A DNA stretch of 52,885 bases from Udaeobacter sp046731855 (GCA_046731855.1 JBKPLX010000216.1:1-52885); one strand, 5' to 3'. Positions 42,169 through 49,062 are shown, numbered from the stretch's first letter. Notes: a model not told the origin generated them from the letters alone. Made by a program: numbers and translations.

Positions 42169-42187
42169 GGTCAATCGCCCCTACCTC
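42159..42187. repeat. REP unit, right border of the RAYT locus
   Basis: The palindrome GGGCGATTGA-GG-TCAATCGCCC (42159-42180) is followed by CTACCTC. It is the exact inverse of the left unit at 41632-41659. Confidence 0.85.
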
Positions 42188-42225
42188 AACTCGCACAGTC
42201 AATGGCAATGTCGATCGCTCGCTTG

Positions 42226-42564
42226 CTATGCGAAGCGCATCAATAGAACGAGCGAGACCACCGCTAACACGATCCCGATCACCTCAAAGTAGTTCAGTGA
42301 CTCCCGGAACAGCACCACGCCAATTGCGGTAAGGAGCAGCACCAGAGAGACAGAATAGAGAACGCTAATGGTGGCCAGCTTCAGGTGCTTCATTACGAAC
42401 ACCCAGCCGAAAGCGGTCGACGCGTAGAGCGCGAAGCCAAGGTAAAACCAACTCGTCCGCAGGGGTTGCTCGCGCGCACTGGCGAGCTTGAGGAAGTAGT
42501 CACCGAGCACGCCGATCACGCTGAAGGTAATCGTGACGAGAACCGCGATCGTTTTTGTTCCCAT
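42226..42564 (-). CDS. Small multidrug resistance/EamA-like membrane protein
   Basis: This 112-residue protein starts at the ATG at 42564 (MGTKTIAVLVTITFSVIGVL). Four membrane helices and the blocks GDYFLKLASAREQP, YLGFALYASTAFGWVFVMKH and SVLYSVSLVLLLTAIGVVLF, then FFES-like FRESLNYFEVIGIVLAVVSL, fit the SMR/DMT superfamily. The membrane-embedded Glu of EmrE is not at the usual first-helix position; an Asp (GDYFLK) is close to it. It may export a small cation or lipid-linked sugar. SMR-type genes are common integron cargo, but no attC is visible next to it. Confidence 0.78.
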   Translation of the reverse strand: MGTKTIAVLVTITFSVIGVLGDYFLKLASAREQPLRTSWFYLGFALYASTAFGWVFVMKHLKLATISVLYSVSLVLLLTAIGVVLFRESLNYFEVIGIVLAVVSLVLLMRFA

Positions 42565-42580
42565 TGTCGAGATTCTCTCG

Positions 42581-42991
42581 CTAAAAGAATCCGCCGAGGA
42601 ATGCCGCCGCTTCATCCGAGATGCCGACGATCTTGTTCGTTGCCTGACGATAGAATTTGAAATTGAGCTCGGTTTCGGGTCGACCGTCGTTCCAGTGGGA
42701 AAAAAGTTTGAGCTCGCTCCGTCCCAGGCGTCGCTTCGCGAGCGCGATGCGTTCGACGTTGATGCTCACGCGCGGCGTTTGCCGGGCGATCCCGCATTTC
42801 TTTGGGATCGCTTTCGCCAAGGTGACCACACCGCTTGCGATGAGACCTGGCCCGCCTTCGTTCTCGCTCGCGAAGACGAAGATCGTATCGCCTTTGACGA
42901 TGTGCTTGCCTCCATACATCGTCTTCTGCGCGTTGAACGCGAACGTCTCCGCCTGCGGATTGCTAATCTCAGCTTTAATGGCGAACATCAT
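42581..42991 (-). CDS. Hypothetical protein, possibly EVE/PUA-like
   Basis: The 136-residue product starts at the ATG at 42991 with an AAGGAGC ribosome site just before it. FAIKAEISNPQAETFAFNAQ, then YGGKHIVKGDTIFVFASENE and GGPGLIASGVVTLAKAI resemble the nucleic-acid-binding EVE/PUA-like fold, in which a strand with KGD and a loop with GxGLxAxG are typical. The end KFYRQATNKIVGISDEAAAF is also compact. The family call is tentative. It lies 17 bases from the SMR-like gene on the same strand. Confidence 0.6.
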   Translation of the reverse strand: MMFAIKAEISNPQAETFAFNAQKTMYGGKHIVKGDTIFVFASENEGGPGLIASGVVTLAKAIPKKCGIARQTPRVSINVERIALAKRRLGRSELKLFSHWNDGRPETELNFKFYRQATNKIVGISDEAAAFLGGFF

Positions 42992-43033
42992 GCTCCTTAT
43001 CCATTAATTCCATGGCCGTCTACGGGACAAGGC

Positions 43034-43606
43034 CTAATGCCGGTGTTTTTCGCCGTCCGCTAGACGTGCGAGTCCATCGAGGAGCGTTCCCGTGCCCACG
43101 CGGTCTCCGTTGTTTCTCATTCGATACGCGAATACGAGCGTGCCTTGCTTGTCGACGAGGAAATCGCCTCCCAGTTGAAACATGTCAGGCGCGAAGCCCA
43201 GAAACCGTTCTCCCTTGGCAAGGAGCTTCAGGTATCGCCAGTTCAGCGATGGGGACAGCATCGCGCCGGTTAGACCCGTGCGGCCCATACCCCATCGAGC
43301 GTAAGTTGCCCTGGTTCGATCAAGTAAGAGCGGGAATGGCAGAGCCACGTCATGTAGCATCTTTGCGCTTAGCAAGGTCGGTTCGTCGTAGGCCACGACC
43401 AGGACTTCAGCACCCAGCCTTTCGATCTCTTCCCGTCGTTTGATCACCTCGACCAGGTGAACTCGGCAGAAAGGTCAAGCGGCGTGACTAAGAAACGATA
43501 CAAGCACCGCCCGTCCGTGCAGGCTTTCGAGCGAGACTATCTCACCTGTTTCACGCGGCAACTCTAGTACCGGTGCCGGCTCTCCAACGCGAAGTTCTCT
43601 TCTCAT
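43034..43606 (-). CDS. Peroxiredoxin-like thioredoxin-fold protein, candidate selenoprotein (Sec44)
   Basis: The frame starts at the ATG at 43606 behind a strong AAGGAGG and runs to the TAG at 43034, with one in-frame TGA at 43475-43477. Reading that TGA as selenocysteine gives 190 residues with the redox motif U-P-F-C at 44-47 in FLSHAAUPFCRVHL. Flanks match the AhpC/TSA-type peroxiredoxin-like family: RVGEPAPVLELP before it, then EVLVVAYDEP, FPLLLDRTRATYARWGMGR and GGDFLVDKQGTLVFAYR. Frame, homology and motif continue across the TGA without a shift. A SECIS-like hairpin lies right after it. The alternative is a nonsense mutation in a Cys codon, making it a pseudogene. Confidence 0.8.
43444..43460 (-). 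promoter_or_regulatory. SECIS-like hairpin after the in-frame TGA
   Basis: On the gene strand the sequence TCACCTGGTCGAGGTGA forms a 6 bp perfect stem with loop GGTCG. It begins 15 bases after the TGA, and the GGTC lies at +21 to +24. Bacterial SECIS elements read by SelB have a GU-bearing apical loop at about this distance; in E. coli fdhF the loop GGUC is at about +19 to +22. Confidence 0.65.
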
Positions 43607-43622
43607 TGTTCCTCCTTCGGCC

Positions 43623-43722
43623 GCTCCAGAGCGAAGCTGCGCGACAATTGAAGTTATATTAGTCAAGATCGATCCTGCAAGCACGGGACCAAACGGCGGT
43701 TGGCGGCATCGCCTGGTTAGGC
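43623..43722. repeat. attC-like site 1
   Basis: The right core GTTAGGC (43716-43722) is exact and contains the TAA stop of the neighbouring VOC gene. An arm TTGGCGGCATCGCCTG precedes it. The left core is degenerate (GCTCCAG at 43623-43629), so the left boundary is uncertain. Confidence 0.5.
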
Positions 43723-44073
43723 CTTTGCGCGCTTGCCATATAATTCAATCTTGTTGCCATCGGGATCACGCACATAAACCGACAGGCCGTCGTCCTGCTG
43801 CATCGTTTCTTCCGGGAAACCGTGGGCGACGAGAGCGCGGCGTGCCTCCTCTGCGCGCTCCGGGGGGATGAGGAAAGCGAAGTGCTGCCCGCTACCTGCG
43901 CGCTCGTGCGCGAACAGCGCGAGCCGCTGGTCGCCTAATCGAAACCACGCTTGCTGGGGCCCGCGAGACAGCAAAGGCAACCCGAGCACGTCGCGGTAAA
44001 ATGCGATCGACCGTTCAAGATCCTGGATCTCGAATGCAATCTCGTGAATTCCTAGCACTGGAATGTCGTTCAT
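43717..44073 (-). CDS. VOC-family protein (glyoxalase/dioxygenase fold), cassette gene
   Basis: This 118-residue protein is one vicinal-oxygen-chelate module pair: IHEIAFEIQDLERSIAFYRD, then LGLPLLSRGPQQAWFRLGDQ, HFAFLIPPE and the end VYVRDPDGNKIELYGKR, where Glu is the usual last metal ligand. The first ligand His is in GIHEIAF. VOC proteins include glyoxalases, dioxygenases and antibiotic-binding resistance proteins; this one cannot be assigned. Its stop codon TAA lies in attC-like site 1. Confidence 0.87.
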   Translation of the reverse strand: MNDIPVLGIHEIAFEIQDLERSIAFYRDVLGLPLLSRGPQQAWFRLGDQRLALFAHERAGSGQHFAFLIPPERAEEARRALVAHGFPEETMQQDDGLSVYVRDPDGNKIELYGKRAKA

Positions 44074-44103
44074 GTAACTTGGCTATATACACGGCATCGT
44101 AAG

Positions 44104-44198
44104 GCCTAACGAGAGGGAGCTGAGCCATCGCTGGCCACCGTGAGCGTAACAAACTCTCTGAACTGTTTCGTAAAATTCGTGATAATGACTAGTTGTGT
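44104..44198. repeat. attC-like site 2
   Basis: The left core GCCTAAC (44104-44110) is exact and is followed by GAGAGGGAGCTGAGCCA, the same arm layout as site 3. The right core GTTGTGT (44192-44198) has one mismatch and adjoins the stop of the small protein gene. Confidence 0.55.
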
Positions 44199-44404
44199 GG
44201 TCCGATATGAAAACGCATGCCGGTAAGATGAGCGTCGACATATGTAAGAGGTCGATAAAGATAATAAACGAGGCGCGACTGGGGAAAAATGACATAATTG
44301 TGCCCGTCGCGATTCCAGCGCTCCACGTGTGACGTCCGCAGCCGGATGTAGGTCCCAGTATAAATTGCGCCCACAATTAAGACGATGACAAAGAACCGCT
44401 TCAT
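44189..44404 (-). CDS. Small membrane-anchored protein, unknown
   Basis: The 71-residue product starts with an ATG that overlaps the upstream stop by four bases (ATGA). One N-terminal helix (FFVIVLIVGAIYTGTYI) precedes a soluble part RLRTSHVERWNRDGHNYVIF and YYLYRPLTYVDAHLTGMRFH. It is not recognised. The overlap and shared orientation make it the third gene of the 44401-45936 operon, and the attC-like site after it suggests that the three genes form one cassette. Confidence 0.58.
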   Translation of the reverse strand: MKRFFVIVLIVGAIYTGTYIRLRTSHVERWNRDGHNYVIFPQSRLVYYLYRPLTYVDAHLTGMRFHIGPHN

Positions 44405-45105
44405 CCAGCAATATCGCGCTCAGCTTCGCTTTTTTTGCGCGCGGCGCGCAGCCAGACCGCCCCGAGGAACACGACCAGGCAGGCCCCGCCCATCACCCAG
44501 CGAAGATCCGGAACAATCACCTGTCCCGACGCTGGCACGAGCACGAGCTCAAGCGCCGCGAGCTTGTAAGGCGCGACCTTGAGCCACTGCGGATCGGTCA
44601 ACAGCTCGAAGAACGCGCGGCGGCTCGGATAGCGCACGACGAGAATGCGGCTCCAGTCGTCGATCGCGGGATCAAAGCCGTCGAGGTTGCTGTGCGCCTT
44701 GCCGTCTGTGCGTATCTCCATGGTCTGGCCTCCGAACAGCGGATATGCACCGAGGCGGAACAAGATCGGCATTACAGCCTTCTCGTAGATCGCGTTTGCT
44801 TCCGCAGGCGTGCCGCGGACGCCTTCCATCCCGGGGCCGCGCTTGAGCTCCGGGTAGTAGCGCATCGCGTTCAGCATGTACACGGGCCGGCCGTCGTCTG
44901 CGAGGCCGAAGGCGCGCATGCGCGCAAGGAATACCGCCTGCTCTGCGGGGTCTCCGGGCAATTTGCCCTCCATCCGGTGCAGATAGGCGTCGACTTCCTC
45001 GGAGCTTAGTTTCTGAAGGTTGCCTGGGGCCTGCCAGATCCAAAAGGCGACGAATAGCACCGCCAGCACGGCACCGAGAAGCCATTCGAAGCGATATCTT
45101 TTCAA
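44401..45105 (-). CDS. Membrane-anchored DUF1330-like alpha/beta-barrel protein
   Basis: This 234-residue product starts with a TTG at 45105 behind a GAGGAGAG ribosome site. A transmembrane helix lies near each end (WLLGAVLAVLFVAFWIW and LRWVMGGACLVVFLGAVWL). Between them is a ferredoxin-like barrel segment with VYMLNAMRYYPELKRGPGME, PLFGGQTMEIRTDG, WSRILVVRYPSRRAFFELLT and DPQWLKVAPYK, similar to DUF1330. The reaction is unknown; such barrels often form dimers. It is GC-rich compared with its neighbours and lies 15 bases after the hydrolase gene. Confidence 0.68.
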   Translation of the reverse strand: MKRYRFEWLLGAVLAVLFVAFWIWQAPGNLQKLSSEEVDAYLHRMEGKLPGDPAEQAVFLARMRAFGLADDGRPVYMLNAMRYYPELKRGPGMEGVRGTPAEANAIYEKAVMPILFRLGAYPLFGGQTMEIRTDGKAHSNLDGFDPAIDDWSRILVVRYPSRRAFFELLTDPQWLKVAPYKLAALELVLVPASGQVIVPDLRWVMGGACLVVFLGAVWLRAARKKSEAERDIAG

Positions 45106-45120
45106 AGGATCTCTCCTCGC

Positions 45121-45936
45121 TCAACGCAAGAGCTGCAGCAGAAGCGGATTCAGTTTCTCAGGAGCCGTCAACTGCAGCCAATGATTCGCGCCGTCGATCC
45201 GGACGTAGCCGAACCCGGCGTCGCAGTAGCGCTCCGAAGCGCGCATTTGGTCTTCGGTGAGGAAGATATCGCCGTCGCTCCAGATGCCGACAACCGGAAC
45301 CTTTACGCGCGAGAACGCCTTGCCGGGCATCAGGCGCAGGTTCGCACGGTAGTAATTGAAGCCCGCCGTGAGTCGTCCGGGACGCGACAGTCGCCTCCTG
45401 ATGTGTGGAAACTCGGCCCGATAGTGAAGCAATAATCCGAACAGCCACCAGTCGAATCGCGTGATGAGGAACTCGATCAGTCCGCGCAGCTGGATGCAGT
45501 ACAAGTAATAACCCTTGAGCTTCTGAGCGAGGCCGGCGCGCGCATACGCGGCAGGATGCCCGACCGATAATGCCAGGTAGCAGTCCACTCGCTCCGGATG
45601 TTCCATGGCGAAGCACCAGCCCTGCACGGCTCCCCAGTCGTGACCGACGAGCCGCACTTTCGCGATCCCCAGCGCATCTAGCAGCGCAACCAGATCCGCC
45701 ACGAGTTTGTCGATCGTGTAGTCGCTCTCGCGCGGCTTGATCTCGCTCTCGCCGCAGCCGCGCGTGTCGAGCGCGGTCACGCGGTAACCGGCATCGACGA
45801 GCGCTGGAATCTGGCTACGCCAGACCGTGTGGTCGTCCGGGAAACCGTGCACGAGCAGCACGTCTGGGCCCTCGCCTTGGGTGACGACGTTAAGCTCGAC
45901 GTCGTTGATCCGGATCCGGCGGTGGTTGCTTGTCAT
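45121..45936 (-). CDS. Alpha/beta hydrolase (epoxide hydrolase-like), cassette gene
   Basis: This is a 271-residue protein counted from the ATG at 45936 (MTSNHRRIRINDVELNVVTQ). The oxyanion motif is LLVHGFPDDHTVWR and the nucleophile elbow is LVGHDWGAVQGW with Asp, as in epoxide hydrolases and dehalogenases. An acid lies in VVGIWSDGD and the catalytic His in DGANHWLQLTAPE. It would hydrolyse an epoxide or related electrophile through an ester intermediate. It lies next to a VOC gene (45995-46375) and the DUF1330-like gene, all on one strand and all GC-rich. Confidence 0.87.
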   Translation of the reverse strand: MTSNHRRIRINDVELNVVTQGEGPDVLLVHGFPDDHTVWRSQIPALVDAGYRVTALDTRGCGESEIKPRESDYTIDKLVADLVALLDALGIAKVRLVGHDWGAVQGWCFAMEHPERVDCYLALSVGHPAAYARAGLAQKLKGYYLYCIQLRGLIEFLITRFDWWLFGLLLHYRAEFPHIRRRLSRPGRLTAGFNYYRANLRLMPGKAFSRVKVPVVGIWSDGDIFLTEDQMRASERYCDAGFGYVRIDGANHWLQLTAPEKLNPLLLQLLR

Positions 45937-45994
45937 GTCGCCTCCAGTCGTGACCACAATCGTGCAGTGAGCTTCTGCATCGTCTTGATCTACG

Positions 45995-46375
45995 CTAAAG
46001 CGCGCTGATGGTGACGTAGTATCCGTCCGGATCTCGGACCGAAAACTCCTTCGTTCGGGTGTTCGGGTTCACATGAGGCTCCTCTTCGAACCGGGCGACG
46101 AGACCGCGTGCTCTCTTCAGCGCCATATCGAAATCGTCGACACGGAAGAACAAGAGAAGCCCGTTGCCAGGTGGCGCCTCGTCTGGGCTCATTAATGATG
46201 GATGCTCATGTGCGCCCCACTGGTGGAGGCAGAGCAACACGGTTCCATCCGTATCCAGGATTTGACCAAAGTAGTTGTGGCCCGGAGGCGTCTCCGGCTG
46301 GCCAAAGAGCGACTGGTACCATTTGAAGCTCGCCGGTACGTCTCTCACCCCGACGATCGTCCATGTGCGCTTCAT
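45995..46375 (-). CDS. VOC-family protein (bleomycin-resistance/glyoxalase-like), cassette gene
   Basis: This 126-residue VOC protein has TIVGVRDVPASFKWYQSLFG, then HNYFGQILDTDGTVLLCLHQ, LLLFFRVDDFDMALKRARGL and the end FSVRDPDGYYVTISAL. The metal triad is incomplete: the final usual Glu or His is a Thr (YYVTIS), so it may bind a ligand rather than catalyse. It is the first gene of the GC-rich unit 44189-46375, and attC-like site 3 lies just upstream. Confidence 0.85.
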   Translation of the reverse strand: MKRTWTIVGVRDVPASFKWYQSLFGQPETPPGHNYFGQILDTDGTVLLCLHQWGAHEHPSLMSPDEAPPGNGLLLFFRVDDFDMALKRARGLVARFEEEPHVNPNTRTKEFSVRDPDGYYVTISAL

Positions 46376-46389
46376 GGTGCTTTCCGGCG

Positions 46390-46486
46390 GCCTAACGAGA
46401 AGGAGTTAAGCCACCTCCTTGAAGGGTTGAGCTCCAGCGATGAGTTAAATACGTTCGTGGCGAGTCCCATTTTGAAGGAGTTAGCT
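46390..46486. repeat. attC-like site 3
   Basis: The left core GCCTAAC (46390-46396) is exact and is followed by GAGAAGGAGTTAAGCCACC. A right core GTTAGCT (46480-46486) has one mismatch. An exact GTTAAAT at 46444-46450 could mark a shorter site of 61 bp. Confidence 0.6.
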
Positions 46487-46511
46487 CGTATCAGTCGATG
46501 ACCTGCTTGTC

Positions 46512-46895
46512 CTAGAGATTGTACGCGAGCTTGTGGGTCGGCTGATACAGCTGGATGTCATCCGCGCCAGGCACGATCAACATCATAACGCGGCCGTATT
46601 CCCGTTGCTCGATGGGACCTCGAAAACGCGCTCCCTTGGCCCGCAACTCGCCAACCGTCGTATCGATATCGTCGCACATCAACGCGATCGTGTGGTGACG
46701 CGAAAAGTCGTACGATTTGCCTTCCCATTCGCTGTGCGTCGGGTGCACGCCCATCTCGCTCGGCCCCGATTGAAAGATGAGCCAATCGTTATCGAAATCC
46801 TCGGCGACGTACTTCCACCCAAGGACGTCACGCAGAAACGCCCGTGTTGCGTTAGCATCGTCAGAGTAAATCAACATATGAATTGAGGTAATCAT
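46512..46895 (-). CDS. VOC-family protein, cassette gene
   Basis: The 127-residue protein starts at the ATG at 46895 (MITSIHMLIYSDDANATRAF). It contains LRDVLGWKYVAEDFDNDWLI, EMGVHPTHSEWEGKSYDFSR, HHTIALMCDDIDTTVGELRA and the ending VMMLIVPGADDIQLYQPTHK. The fold call is secure; the substrate is unknown. Its short length and its place between two attC-like sites are typical of integron cargo. It shares only the fold with the other three VOC proteins in the array, so the four are not recent duplicates. Confidence 0.85.
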   Translation of the reverse strand: MITSIHMLIYSDDANATRAFLRDVLGWKYVAEDFDNDWLIFQSGPSEMGVHPTHSEWEGKSYDFSRHHTIALMCDDIDTTVGELRAKGARFRGPIEQREYGRVMMLIVPGADDIQLYQPTHKLAYNL

Positions 46896-46931
46896 ATCGT
46901 CATTGGTTTCGTTGTTACTGCTACTGCGCGC

Positions 46932-47036
46932 ATCCAGCGAGAAAGAGATAAGCCACCCAGCCGCTTGAAGCAAAAGTTTCGATTTCGCCACAGACGGAAC
47001 ACGGGTGGCTGGGTTGGTTTCAACGTCTGGTTAGAT
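46932..47036. repeat. attC-like site 4
   Basis: The right core GTTAGAT (47030-47036) is exact. The arms AGCCACCCAGCC and GGGTGGCTGGG pair well. The left core ATCCAGC (46932-46938) has one change (AAC to AGC). The site is 105 bp and overlaps the end of the SET gene. Confidence 0.65.
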
Positions 47037-47526
47037 GTTTTGTGCTGATCGCTCCATTATTCAAAACCTTGGACATTAGCCTGCGCAGTTTCGGCCAGTC
47101 TTTTCTTCTGAGCATCAGTCCGCGACAGCGGGGATGCCCGCACCTGCATGGCCCAAATTCCTCGCCCAAATCGAAGTCGTAGTCGATTAAGAGCTCTTCG
47201 CCCTGGTCGATTGGCTGGATACTTGTTAACCAGAGGCCGCCGCGTTTCTTTTTGATGGCGCAATTGGGATAACAGCCATGATTGACATGGCCAGCCGGAC
47301 TCCATTGCGGTCTGGCGTCCATGTCGTGCTTGGCATCGAACTTGATAACATGGTTCGCGCCGCGCAATAACATGACTGCGCCTTCTTCCCACGGGATAAC
47401 GCGGCCTTTGAACTCGATGATCGGCGTTCCCACTCTGATCGGTAGAGCAGCAAACAACCCGACGCCGTTAATTGGAGACCTTCGCTTCTGCCATAGCCGC
47501 TTTCGTCGCTGTGGTTTTATCCTCAT
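47020..47526 (-). CDS. SET-domain protein (lysine methyltransferase-like), cassette gene
   Basis: This 168-residue protein is a compact SET domain: SPINGVGLFAALPIRVGTPI opens it, HVNHGCYPNC (Asn82, His83, Cys89) is the S-adenosylmethionine-binding NHS/C-type motif, and GEELLIDYDF holds the catalytic-type Tyr. CRCGHPRCRG (Cys127, 129, 134) is a post-SET zinc site. It should transfer methyl groups to lysine in a protein. Bacterial SET proteins are often of mixed origin. The attC-like sites around it suggest spread as integron cargo. Its C-terminus lies in site 4. Confidence 0.87.
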   Translation of the reverse strand: MRIKPQRRKRLWQKRRSPINGVGLFAALPIRVGTPIIEFKGRVIPWEEGAVMLLRGANHVIKFDAKHDMDARPQWSPAGHVNHGCYPNCAIKKKRGGLWLTSIQPIDQGEELLIDYDFDLGEEFGPCRCGHPRCRGLMLRRKDWPKLRRLMSKVLNNGAISTKHLTRR

Positions 47527-47608
47527 TGTTTTCTTGACCGTCTATCTTTTCGATCGCTTCTTTATAGCTGTGTGCGCTCGTTGCAACGCAACCGCACTCC
47601 GTCCGACT

Positions 47609-47740
47609 CTACTCAATTGGTCGGCGCTTGAGCGCCGACGAGCCGGCCGTGGAACCAGGCCGCGAGCACGCTGCTGCGATCAGGAGAGCAACACTTGCCA
47701 GCAAGCTGGCGCCGGCGCGTATCGGAAATTCAAACTTCAT
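47609..47740 (-). CDS. Small putative lipoprotein (43 residues)
   Basis: A short frame from the ATG at 47740 encodes MKFEFPIRAGASLLASVALL followed by IAAACSRPG and a basic tail ending KRRPIE. The hydrophobic stretch and LIAAAC look like a lipobox with Cys25. It resembles small entericidin-type lipoproteins in size and shape only. It lies between the SET gene and attC-like site 5 and would fill an otherwise empty cassette. Confidence 0.45.
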   Translation of the reverse strand: MKFEFPIRAGASLLASVALLIAAACSRPGSTAGSSALKRRPIE

Positions 47741-47797
47741 TTATGCCAACGAGCACTGTTGTCGAGTACCTCAAAATATCAAAGACACATTGATAAG

Positions 47798-47903
47798 ACC
47801 TAACGAGAATAAGATGAACTATCGTTACCGAGAGCGAGCGTCGATCGAAGTGAAAGTGAATTAGTCATCTGAAGTGTAAACACGGGTCGGGAAGCCGGTA
47901 GAC
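47798..47903. repeat. attC-like site 5
   Basis: The left core ACCTAAC (47798-47804) is exact and is followed by GAGAATAAGATGAAC, similar to sites 2 and 3. The right core GGTAGAC (47897-47903) has one mismatch. The interior is poorly paired. Confidence 0.5.
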
Positions 47904-47958
47904 CTATTTCACAAATCCAATCTTCCTGGTCCAGCTGCCGAAAAGAGGACGCCTCGAA

Positions 47959-48786
47959 TCAGGCTTCAGCCTTGCGGCACCACGCCCCGACAGATGCAAA
48001 CCAGCACGCAACAGTCTTCGATTTTGCAACCTCGGCTTGCAGCCTGTGCACCAGGGTATCAAGGCTATCCAACGACTCGATGGGCAGATGCAACTGCTCC
48101 ATCTGCGGTCGTAAACTGCATAAGGTATCGTAATACCATTGCGCCAGGTAGGTTTCCTTCCCGAACGACAGTTCCATGCGCATTGCAGGCTCGGGCAATC
48201 CAGCCTCTACGAATGTGTGGTAAAGCTCCGTTCCCATTTCGTGATTGGCAGAAGCACCCATTGCCTTGTCAATGAGCGAGGCCGTTGCGAACCACAGAGG
48301 TAGCTTTGCCAAATGCGCAAGGACCGGGACCCAATATGGCTCCTGAAAAACTAACACTCCCCCCGGCCGCACCAATCGGGAAATTGCGCGCAACACTGCT
48401 ACCGGATCGGGAAGGTACATCAGAATAAAACGGCCCACTGCCGCATCAAAGGGCTTTCCGTCCGGGATTTCACCTACATCAGACTCATTGAAGCTTACGT
48501 TGTCAAAGCCGGCCTCGATCACGCGAGCACGGGCTTTGGCAATGGACTTCGGGTCCCGCTCGATCGCTACAACCTCGCCCGAAGGACCTACGAGCCGGGC
48601 TACTAGCATGGCCACGTCTCCTACCCCCGACCCGATATCCAGAACGCGTTGCCCGGGTCCAATGCCCGCCTCACGAAAAAACCTTTCGGTCGTCGGAGCG
48701 ACACGCGCAGCTTGCCGGATCAGGCGCTCGTGCTCTGCGTCGGTGTTGCCCAGCGGGTAATCAGTGGAGGGTCGGATCGTTGTCAT
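47959..48786 (-). CDS. Class I SAM-dependent methyltransferase, cassette gene
   Basis: This 275-residue protein has a Rossmann methyltransferase core: motif I is RVLDIGSGVGDVAMLVARLV, the acidic end of strand 2 is VVAIERDP, and motif II/III lies around FNESDVGEIPDGKPFDAAVG and RFILMYLPDP. SRLVRPGGVLVFQEPYW is the post-core strand. The C-terminal helical cap (WFATASLIDKAMGA and onward) should select the substrate, which is unknown. The start at 48786 lies at the edge of attC-like site 6. It is longer than most cassette genes but within range. Confidence 0.87.
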   Translation of the reverse strand: MTTIRPSTDYPLGNTDAEHERLIRQAARVAPTTERFFREAGIGPGQRVLDIGSGVGDVAMLVARLVGPSGEVVAIERDPKSIAKARARVIEAGFDNVSFNESDVGEIPDGKPFDAAVGRFILMYLPDPVAVLRAISRLVRPGGVLVFQEPYWVPVLAHLAKLPLWFATASLIDKAMGASANHEMGTELYHTFVEAGLPEPAMRMELSFGKETYLAQWYYDTLCSLRPQMEQLHLPIESLDSLDTLVHRLQAEVAKSKTVACWFASVGAWCRKAEA

Positions 48787-49050
48787 CTAGCAGAGGGATG
48801 TTACCAGCCACCGATTTTTGAAACTGCTTCGAAATGGGGCCGGCCTGCTCGCGAATGAAGCCTGCCTCAGGCGGGGACGCGAGCGACAGAGATGGGCAAA
48901 CCGAAAGGTCGAATGGAGCTTTTGGGAAAAGCGACATAGAAGGCAAAGCCGCGATGGTAGCGGCGAGTGAGCTGAGAAGCGAACGAGTTTCAAATGAGCG
49001 GGAGCAGATGAGTCAATTTCTTCGGAGTTGGCTTCATCGATTAGTTAGAT
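48785..49050. repeat. attC-like site 6, long or composite
   Basis: The right end GGCTTCATCGATTAGTTAGAT contains an exact GTTAGAT (49044-49050) and matches site 8. The left end ATCTAGC (48785-48791) is followed by a GTTACCAGCCACC arm and has one core change. The total of 266 bp is too long for a standard site, so two sites or an insertion may be joined. Confidence 0.5.
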
Positions 49051-49062
49051 GCACCGCTCGAA

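Larger units (their letters stand above)
41632..42187 (+). mobile_element. RAYT locus: REP-associated transposase between two inverted REP units
   Basis: One transposase gene is flanked within a few bases by two copies of the same 27 bp REP unit in opposite orientation. This is the standard arrangement of REP-associated tyrosine transposases and their cognate repeats. The diverged pair at 6636-6688 shows that the repeat has spread elsewhere. Confidence 0.82.

Noticed and set aside
43034..43606. Genome-wide reassignment of TGA to explain the in-frame codon
   Set aside because: Many other genes in the window, such as mqnC and bamA, end in TGA at the family's normal C-terminus.
43475..43684. 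Separate 69-residue gene ending at the TGA, next to a separate 137-residue gene
   Set aside because: Both parts are in the same frame and together make one peroxiredoxin-like domain, so they are one gene interrupted by TGA.
44083..44411. Alternative minus-strand frames over the small protein at 44189-44404
   Set aside because: They run through the attC-like site and lack a start that fits the ATGA coupling of the chosen frame.
47282..47803. 173-codon plus-strand frame across the SET gene and the following gap
   Set aside because: It overlaps a well-supported minus-strand SET gene and runs into an attC-like site; the composition is not protein-like.
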